Below, piece after piece: positions 1-6,422 of a DNA stretch of 12,241 nt. The notes below the pieces were generated by a model. The model was not told where the DNA came from. It made no database searches and worked only from the letters and a program-made list of their open reading frames with translations. This DNA comes from Amoebophrya sp. AT5.2 (lineage: Eukaryota > Sar > Dinophyceae > Syndiniales > Amoebophryaceae), in the NCBI GenBank assembly GCA_005223375.1, contig RXOD01005859.1:1-12241 (forward strand). Direction: 5' to 3'. Made by a program: the position numbers and the translations under genes. Within the stretch, counting starts at the first letter, position 1; every line of letters begins with the position of its first letter.

Positions 1-2
1 TC

Positions 3-743
3 TTCACGTCGGGGGAGCCGCCGCTACACCAGGCGACCAACATGTCGTGGGCGGTCGCCTTGCGCGAGGAGCAGACCGGAGAAATCCGGTATGTTGAGTT
101 CCCGGACACGGACACGCGGGTAAAAATTCTGCAGCAGCAGTCGTCGTCGGGCGGTTCTTCCGGCGATAAAGACAATAAGGTGAAGATCCTCGTCGAGCAA
201 CGAATGGTGAGCTTGGGGGACCTCGTCGCCCAGTACGAGAAGGAGTGCCAGACGCCACAGGGACTCGTCCGAGTGGGGCTGAATGGGCAAGCGCTGAATC
301 AGCAGAAGTCGCCGATGTGCTACCTTACGAAGCGGGAACTGCCAGCGCAGCAAGATGAGCGCAATGCAAAGCGCTCCCGCGTGGCCGGCAAAGACCAAGA
401 GATGGGGGCGCGGCCCGCTGATGCCAATAGTAGTACGACAAGTAGTGGCGCCGGCGGCGGGGCCGCCACGAGCAGCACGAGCGCGACAGCTGCGGTGGGA
501 GGCGCAGCAGGGGGCGCTGCGGTGGACGCGCCTGCTGGAGGGCCGGGTGAGGTGGCAACGTCTGACAGCAATCAAGCGAACGGGGGAGCCGCGAAAGCGA
601 ATGGCGACGGTTCTTTAGAAGTAGAAAATCCGAAGCCCGGTGTGGGCGACGGTTTGGTGCGCGCGGACAGCCAGCCTAAAGGGGGGGAAGCAACAGCAGC
701 AGAACCGGCCGCTCCGCCGAAAAAAAGCTACGTATCAATCTAA
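3..743 (+). CDS. Unrecognised protein, 5'-open, low-complexity C-terminal tail
   Basis: The frame is open from the left edge to TAA at 741-743. An ATG at 42 (CCAACATGT) could be the true start, giving 233 residues, but 13 codons before it are also open, so this may be the last exon of a longer gene. The first 100 or so residues from that ATG look structured (acidic/aromatic MSWAVALREEQTGEIRYVEF, then a charged helical stretch near YEKECQT). A basic NAKRSR patch near residue 110 could act as a nuclear localisation signal. The rest is Ala/Gly/Ser/Thr-rich and probably disordered, ending in PPKKSYVSI. I do not recognise a family. Third-codon-position GC is high, as in the other coding regions here. 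Sure that it is coding; unsure of the start and of any function. Confidence 0.7.
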   Translation, partial: FTSGEPPLHQATNMSWAVALREEQTGEIRYVEFPDTDTRVKILQQQSSSGGSSGDKDNKVKILVEQRMVSLGDLVAQYEKECQTPQGLVRVGLNGQALNQQKSPMCYLTKRELPAQQDERNAKRSRVAGKDQEMGARPADANSSTTSSGAGGGAATSSTSATAAVGGAAGGAAVDAPAGGPGEVATSDSNQANGGAAKANGDGSLEVENPKPGVGDGLVRADSQPKGGEATAAEPAAPPKKSYVSI

Positions 744-1093
744 TTTAATAGATGAACAAGGATACAGATACTCTTTGTCTTGCTCTTTCAGTTTCACTTT
801 GTTTCTGTTTCGGTTGCAACTCCCACACCATCCTCGTCTTTGACTTATTTTTTCGGCCTTGAAGTTCTGCTGAATGGAATCGAATGAGCAATGTACTGTA
901 CATCTTTTAATTATGCATTTTTCCTGCGACGTCGGCCGCGCGCCAGGGGATACTTACATTCATACTAGTTGAGGCATCGTATATATAAGAACACAAACCT
1001 GGTGGACTGGTAGATAGGAATAGGATCCGCGTTCTCATGTTATAGCCGATCAAAAAACGAAAAGAAAAACGACTACGACAGACATCCTCGACA
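744..1093. other. Intergenic spacer: 3' UTR of the first gene and promoter of the second
   Basis: No open frame here has coding-like composition. The left part (about 760-860) is T-rich with CTTT/TTTC runs, as in a 3' UTR. The right part holds the TATA-like element at 980-988 and an A-rich leader (AAAAAACGAAAAGAAAAACG) before the ATG at 1094. No AATAAA-type polyadenylation signal was seen. Confidence 0.6.
980..988 (+). promoter_or_regulatory. TATA-like element upstream of the large eight-exon gene
   Basis: The string GTATATATAAG lies about 105 nt before the ATG at 1094, a plausible distance for a TATA box followed by a leader of about 80 nt. It stands out in a GC-rich spacer. Called on sequence alone; no transcription start is known. 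Confidence 0.35.
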
Positions 1094-4000
1094 ATGGCTT
1101 CAGTGGTGCGCACCACAAAGACCATGGTGCAGGCGCTTGGGTTCGGCAATGGTGCGGACCAGGAAAACTTGAGCACGAAGCCGGCATCTGGTATTATTGT
1201 GTGTGTGTGTGGACGATCCTATCACTTGCCCAGCGGGGGGGCCCAGCGTTCGGGCGCCCATCCCTGTCCCTAGACATCGATCAAAGGAACAGAAACAGAT
1301 CGGTAGTACTTTCGAGTCTTTTCATAGTACTAACTTAGAATCTTCAGCCACAACTTCGTTCCCGCTTCAACACAGGTCTCAGCACGCGGCCGGCAGGAGG
1401 TGGCGTGACAGACACTCGCGAGACGACGTCGAGCGTTGGTAAAGGTGAGTATGTCTACGACCTAGACACCACGATGCGGATTGCAGCCGACCGCAAACTT
1501 CTGGAGCCGCAGGAATTGTACCGAGTACATTCGCCGCTTACAGTGCTCAAGCACATCACCACTGCAAACTGGCGAGGCGCGGAACACGCCAAGGCCTACG
1601 TACTCTTACCACACTCGTCATAACCATATCTATGATGGTGTGCTGGAAGTCCGCAGAGGAGCTTCACGCGGAAGTCAACTGTGATGAATTTACGAGTGTC
1701 ATCATGAATGCTTCAGCTATTTTGACCATGCATGTGTATGTCGTGATTAATGATGTTAGTACTCGTTGACGTTCGGGTTTGTTTGACTTTGAACTACTTG
1801 ATACAAGAATCGTGTGGTACTCCACTTCCACAACCTCATTGGGCCAGGTGTTTACACGGCAATGGGAGCACACGTTGGACATGGCTAAGATCGCGAATAC
1901 TGACTGGAGGGACCCCAATGTGGCCGGTCCCCGCAAGGTGCCGGAGGGCAATATTACAAGCTGGCAAGACGACGAGTTTTACATGAGTGAGCACACCGCA
2001 GCACACTACGAGTACATGTTTGTGGAGGGCCTCGACAATGGCCCGAAGGCGAAGAGGCGACTTGTTCGGGAGATGGCGGAGGCCGGAACAGCTGCAGCGA
2101 CTTCGACATCATCATCAGCAGCGGCTAGAGGAGATGATGCAGCTGCAGCTGCTGTGGAGAGCGCGGCTGTGTCATCATCTTCGTCTGCCGCGGCGGGCTC
2201 AACATCTTCATCAAGCATCACTGCTGCCGAAAACAAGGAGCTCCCGAAAGCCACGATGGACGAGGACAAAGGGAGCACCCCCGCCACGGCGGACCACCAG
2301 AAACAAATAGACAGGCTGCACTCCCTCGAGCGGCAGCACGAGCTGACGCTGCAAGAATTCTACAAAATTGCTTGGCTTTCAAGACAAACACACGACGCCC
2401 ACAATACCTTCGCGCTGCTGCGCCTCGCATCCTTGGTCTACCGCCCGATGCGAGAAATCGTGGACCACCTAGGGTAAGTAAGAATGATGAGTACTTCAAT
2501 TCTTACTCTAGTTGTCTTCTCGACTTTTTAAAAGTTTTCGGCTTGAAGAACTTGATCATGAGTGTGTGTGTGATATTCAATTGAGTTTCTACTCAACTCT
2601 CCAGCTACGGACGACGTGTGCTTTCACACCTTTGCACTTCTCCGGAGTTCGCGTCGGCGATGCTGGCGACCGACAATCGAGCGTCCTCCACTCTACATCC
2701 TTTTTGGATGTGTACGCCCGGGTGGCGCCGGGAAAAGCTGCGTCACTTCTTCAAGGAGGGTACCATATGTACTGTGATTTGTTTTTCCTGCTTAAATCCA
2801 TCGAAATCGAAATTGCAGAAGAATGTACTGTCTGCCCGCCGCCTTCTCCAGGTGTGGAGCGTAATGGCTGTAGTTGTCGTAGTGTAGTACGGTTCTGCAG
2901 GAGCCGGGGCTGCTTGGTGTCGGTACTCGTGCTCCGCCGGAGCAAGGAAGCGCGGGAAGGGAGTTCCCACTGCCACAGGAACACTCTGCGGGGGCTGTTC
3001 CTGAAAGTCACGCGTCGCTCCTTCATCCCCAAACACGCCCCCTCGATGCGGAAAGTTATTTTCCCCTCCCTGTAAAAGAACTGGGCGTCGCGTAGTCGTT
3101 GTCGTCGTTGTGTGCAGCTACTCGATCTGCATTACGCTCCACACCTGGAGAAGGGGGCGGGCAGACATTACCTGGAGAAGAATGTACTGTCTGCCCGCCG
3201 CCTTCTCCAGGTGTGGAGCGTAATGCGGATCGTTTGGAGAGCATGCAGTACGATCCGGAGCGGTTTCGAGGCCTCCTTCGTGGCCAAGGCAATGCCGGCT
3301 GTCGCATTGAGAATTGGGCCCCGGACAACGGTCTGTTCGAAGGTTTGGATACGCAAAACGGAGGAGTGGACTGGACGATGTACAATGAGGTCGCGACGTG
3401 CCTTTTCCAAGTCTTCCAGGAGTGTCCCTCGCTCTACCAAGTCTTCGAAGAAGAGGGGAAAAGTGTGCCCGCGTCAGAAGTACTTCAAGATGGAGCGGAG
3501 GTGGACGGAGGGGCTGCGCCAATGGATGTTTGCGTCGCACCTGCAGCCACCGCAGTATCCTCGAGTGCGCCGACGACAGGGGGCGCATCTGCACCGAGTG
3601 CTACCGCAATAAAACCGCCGGAGCAACAAGAACAAGGTCGCGAAAGTAAATCCACCCTGAGCAGGAACACCTCGACCGCGCCCCGCCAGCTGCGGGTGCT
3701 GAAGCAGCTTTATTGGGGCCATTTGCTCCCGGATATCGCGTTCTTTCTGAAGTCGGTGCGGGATTCCCAGTTCAATTTCAAGACGCGCAAGGGCGACAAC
3801 GACCGGCGGTTATACGAAGGAATCATGCGCAAAAGCCAGGAGTTTATTGCGGCCATCTGCAACCGCTCGGCGGCAGCCGCTGGGGATCATCTTCATAAGG
3901 AGCCAGTAGTTTGTTCTGGCGGTGGTGGTGCAGCTGATGCCGCCGGAGCAGGTACAGAATTGGAAGGTGGACAACGCGCAGCGGAGCCTGCGAACGGCGG

Positions 4001-5485
4001 AGCGATGTCGCCGGCCAGCAACCAGGATGTGAATATGGATGGCGCGAGCTCAGGACCCGCAACACCTGCGTTGATAAACAGCGTCACAACTACCACTACG
4101 ACCTCGGCGGACCAGGTGCAGCTGGAAGTGGACGGCGCAAATTCATCCTGCAAAACGACAGCAAATGAGAAGTCCTCCGCTCCTCGTGGTTCTACTAAAG
4201 CTGCAGCATCACTGGAGCTTAAAAACGGGGGCAACGCGTTAGACGAAGAACTGCGACGGATAGAGGCGGGTTTGACCGCAGTACTGGAAGAAGTGGCGGT
4301 GTTTTCGGGGAGCAAAGACTTTTACGAGATCGCGCTAATGGTGATGTGGATCGAGCTGGACGCAATCGACTGGCTCCGCAAACGACAAGTCTTCTTGAAA
4401 GTGCTCACGAGGAAAGTGGTATTCTTTCAATTTAGTATTGAAGATGAAGACGAAGAGGAAGGAGAAATATACAAACAGAAACATATGATCATACAACACA
4501 GTTCACGACGTTTATGCACGAAGCGGACCGGGTGATTCAGTGGCAGCCTCCGCAGGCGCTAAACGAAATTCAGGAGCTTTGCGACATGACCGCCCACATG
4601 CCGCCACCCTTCCACCAGAAAAACAGCTACAAGCTGGAAAAGGAGCGCCAAAATCGCCAGGCTTACGTACTTTTCTTTTTACCACCTCGAGATCGATGCC
4701 AAGACTAGACCGCCATTGTTTACACCTTCTTCGAAGAATTATAAGCTGGTATGCTATCGGTATCGGTATCGGTTTTGGCCGAGGACACTATCACGCCGAC
4801 GCAAGACGAAGGCTAAAACACCACGAAACGTTGCAACGTTACCGATATGAAATAGATAAAATCGACCACCGCACATCAGGAGCGCGTCCTCAATTCTTTC
4901 CACGCCCAGTGGGAGATCAAGCAGATGGTGGCGATTATCTACCTGCTGGACGAGGACCAGTGGGGCATTGTCACAGAAGCCTGGAAGGACGACCTCACCC
5001 ACCGCCTGTTCGAAAAAGTGTGCTCCACGGGGGAAATGCGGCGGTTCTCCGTCGACATGTTCACGTACTTCACGGCAGGTTTGCGCGTTAAGATCCAGGA
5101 ACTTCTGGAGAAGGACTTGAAGGGGTTAATGAAACACACCGGGCGGAACAAGCCGCTCGTGCCCATGCACCGCGTGGACCTTGCCGACAACCCGCAGCGC
5201 AAGTACGAGCACATGCTTCGGAAGGAATTCGGCCACTGCATCTACTGCAACGACCACGCTGGGGGGAAGCAGGGGGCCGCGGGAGCGGGAAGCGGCGCCG
5301 AAGAAGGGGCAGCCGGGAGCGGGGCCGAGGGAGCTGTTCCGCCGCCCCTGCCGCACGGAGGAGGAAGCCCGAAAGCGGTCGAAGGTGGCGCGGGAGGAGG
5401 AAATGCAGGGAACGCACGGAATCAGAGGAGGGATCAGAGGGAACCGGAGCCGGACGCCGGTATGGAGGGAATGATGGCGGATTGA
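1094..5485 (+). CDS. Large unrecognised protein (~1,050 aa), eight exons
   Basis: Proposed exons: 1094-1190, 1376-1599, 1659-1733, 1848-2473, 2605-2759, 3211-4415, 4502-4666, 4880-5485. They total 3,153 nt with all phases compatible and end at TGA 5483-5485. The ATG context is CGACAATGG. All introns are GT-AG; intron 1 also has a TACTAAC branch-like site at 1328-1334. Predicted helical, charged and aromatic blocks (about residues 60-210, 330-490, 553-620, 735-968) alternate with low-complexity stretches: Ala/Ser at 212-262, Ala/Pro/Ser at 490-552, Gly/Ala/Thr at 623-733, and a Gly/Ala tail after 975. A CIYC pair lies at residues 969-972. There is no signal peptide or membrane segment. The alternation suggests an alpha-helical scaffold protein, but I do not recognise a family. 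Intron 5 is rearranged and duplicates the 3' splice site. Least certain junctions: the exon 3 start (GCAGAG) and the exon 6 end (an alternative in-frame donor at 4401). Confidence 0.75.
2817..2866 (+). repeat. 50-bp direct repeat, upstream copy (cryptic 3' splice site)
   Basis: Identical over 50 nt to 3176-3225; identity stops at both ends (C versus G on the left, G versus C on the right). It includes the CTTCTCCAG acceptor context and the first 15 nt of exon 6, so exon sequence has been copied into the intron. Splicing at this copy would keep the phase but read into the inverted LIM copy and stop at 3073-3075. Confidence 0.95.
2867..3120 (-). repeat. Inverted partial copy of the LIM gene inside intron 5
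   Basis: The reverse complement of this stretch matches 7614-7872, within the second exon of the LIM gene. By eye there are about eight substitutions and one 3-nt indel in the well-aligned ~240 nt, plus a gap of about 7 nt near the 2867 end. Read on the minus strand it still encodes recognisable LIM-gene peptide: GDEGATRDFQEQPPQSVPVA is shared exactly and the LIM frame has no stop. It has no start, no LIM domain and no sign of being a gene. The LIM gene is the likely donor because only there does the segment sit within a continuous coding region. Confidence 0.93.
3123..3232. repeat. 45-bp inverted repeat (hairpin) spanning the exon 6 acceptor
   Basis: Arms 3123-3167 and 3188-3232 are reverse complements with two mismatches; 3129-3154 pairs perfectly with 3201-3226. 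The 20-nt loop is 3168-3187. The acceptor AG (3209-3210) and the first 22 nt of exon 6 lie in the right arm, so the 3' splice site would be buried in a stem if the pre-mRNA folds. The left arm copies exon 6 sequence in reverse (it includes the complement of GTGTGGAGCGTAATG). Confidence 0.93.
3176..3225 (+). repeat. 50-bp direct repeat, downstream copy (used 3' splice site)
   Basis: This is the second copy of the repeat at 2817-2866. It carries the acceptor that joins exon 5 to an exon 6 frame continuing for 1,205 nt, so it is taken as the functional splice site. Confidence 0.95.
4667..4879 (+). other. Intron 7 of the large gene, with short repeats
   Basis: The donor is CTTAC|GTACTTTTC and the acceptor CATCAG|GAGCGC, phase 0. 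Inside are three tandem TATCGG units (4755-4772), a perfect 14-bp palindrome AACGTTGCAACGTT (4827-4840), and TACCGATA (4840-4847), which is the reverse complement of TATCGGTA in the tandem. The repeats could pair into a weak stem with a loop of about 70 nt. There is no evidence that the intron is mobile. Confidence 0.6.
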
Positions 5486-5693
5486 AATTTGTCGATCCGA
5501 TGAATGCTTGGGTTCAGTTTACTTGTGCAGCTCGAGAACCGCCTGCTGTACAAGCAGAAATGCTCATTCAAGATGAACCGAGACGATGCAGCACACCAGC
5601 GACAAATCCGCCCTTCTTTAAAAGGCGTGCGTATATAACGATCATCCAAGAATACCAAATAAGACAGAGTAGCAATAGGAATAGCACACCACC
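5486..5693. other. 3' UTR of the large gene and possible promoter
   Basis: Short frames here have low third-position GC and do not look coding. A TATATAA string lies at 5632-5638, just after CTTTAAAAGG, and could be a promoter for something downstream or a chance A/T string in the 3' UTR. No clear polyadenylation signal was found. Confidence 0.4.
5632..5638 (+). promoter_or_regulatory. TATA-like element
   Basis: GTATATAACG resembles the element at 980-988. It precedes the 99-codon ORF at 5694 by about 60 nt. It is about 790 nt from the LIM gene start, too far to be that gene's simple core promoter unless the leader is long or spliced. Confidence 0.25.
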
Positions 5694-5993
5694 ATGTGCT
5701 GGCACCTGAGTTGTATTCAACAATTTATTAGGTCAAGCGAGCAATATCTGAGCTGCCAATACGACACGAATATCATTTTTTCTGGCGAGTGGTCCATCTC
5801 CAACTTCTGCAGCGAACACCACGGAACGAACCGCACATGCGAGCGAAGATGTCTGATGCAGCCTGCTGGTGCATTGCGTGACTACTTAATAATACAAACA
5901 GTAGTTCGTTATGTTATCGTTATGGCCAGCGCGATGGCGACCTACCACGGCTGCCATGCTGCACGTGCAAAGCCGTGCGGCGAACGTTTCTGA
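5694..5993 (+). CDS. Doubtful small cysteine-rich ORF (99 aa)
   Basis: The start CACCACCATGTG has a good eukaryotic context, and a TATATAA string lies about 60 nt upstream. The product has nine cysteines, clustered in its first half and middle, with CERRC near residue 50. It has no obvious signal peptide, no recognised domain and no coiled coil. Codon use is mixed: the middle third has the high third-position GC of the real genes here, while the ends do not. It could be a genuine small gene, one exon of something larger, or chance ORF in the 3' UTR of the large gene. Low confidence. Confidence 0.25.
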   Translation: MCWHLSCIQQFIRSSEQYLSCQYDTNIIFSGEWSISNFCSEHHGTNRTCERRCLMQPAGALRDYLIIQTVVRYVIVMASAMATYHGCHAARAKPCGERF

Positions 5994-6422
5994 ATTCCGA
6001 TCCGCGAACGTGAAGCTCTTTGTCAGATGATCACCACAAGACGAGGCCTAATGTGGTATAGAGAGTAGCCGTAGGAAAAGGAACAGGAAGAAGAACACCT
6101 GACTGTGCATCTAGCGAGTTGTATTAAAAATTTAGCTTGATTGGGATTTTTTCTTTTTGCTTTGTCGTATGAGTCGCAACTTTATTTTGGCTTTGTTTTA
6201 GGTAGTTAAAGAGCCCAAATGGAATTGGAAAGCTTCAACTAACAAAAAGCTCGGTAAACAAAAAAGCAAAACAGCAGGAACAGTAGTAAGGCTTACCGCG
6301 CCCCGTTTCTAAAGCCGCGTGCAGGTAGTGGTAGAGATAGTCGAAGTAGACCTGCGTGCGCGTAATAGCGTGCGCTTACTTTCAGTTTCATTCTCCCGCA
6401 TTGCGTGAGTACGATCGCCACC
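5994..6422 (+). promoter_or_regulatory. A/T-rich upstream region and leader of the LIM gene
   Basis: No coding frame was seen. The stretch 6120-6290 is strongly A/T-rich (TATTAAAAATTTAG, runs of T then runs of A), unlike the GC-rich flanks, and probably holds the promoter of the LIM gene. A pyrimidine tract with AG (CGCTTACTTTCAG at about 6373-6385) lies 37 nt before the ATG. It could be an acceptor for a leader intron or for spliced-leader addition. Confidence 0.4.

Larger units (their letters stand above)
2760..3210 (+). other. Intron 5 of the large gene, rearranged
   Basis: The donor is AGG|GTACCATATG and the acceptor CTTCTCCAG|GTGTGG. The phase fits exactly: the last G of exon 5 plus the GT opening exon 6 make a glycine codon. 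In order it holds about 57 nt of unique sequence, the first copy of a 50-bp direct repeat with a cryptic acceptor at 2850-2851, an inverted copy of LIM-gene coding sequence, and the left arm and loop of a long hairpin. The right arm straddles the real acceptor. Without the inserted material the intron would be 92 nt (2760-2851), in the size range of its neighbours. Confidence 0.75.

Noticed and set aside
1198..1211. GT-repeat microsatellite
   Set aside because: A short run of about six TG units just after a splice donor; ordinary low-complexity intron sequence.
1779..1847. Upstream in-frame extension of exon 4 (VFDFELLDTR stretch)
   Set aside because: It is open, but the phase-0 junction 1733/1848 with a CATTGGGCCAG acceptor joins two coding-like exons, and third-position GC is low in 1734-1847.
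2743..3036. Minus-strand ORF encoding LIM-tail-like peptide
   Set aside because: It is the residual reading frame of the inverted LIM copy. It runs into unrelated intron sequence and lacks a start, LIM domains and splice context.
2817..3232. Autonomous DNA transposon or canonical introner element
   Set aside because: The direct repeat is 50 bp rather than a short target duplication, the inverted arms include host exon sequence, and there is no transposase. Non-autonomous introner origin is not fully excluded, but template switching explains more.
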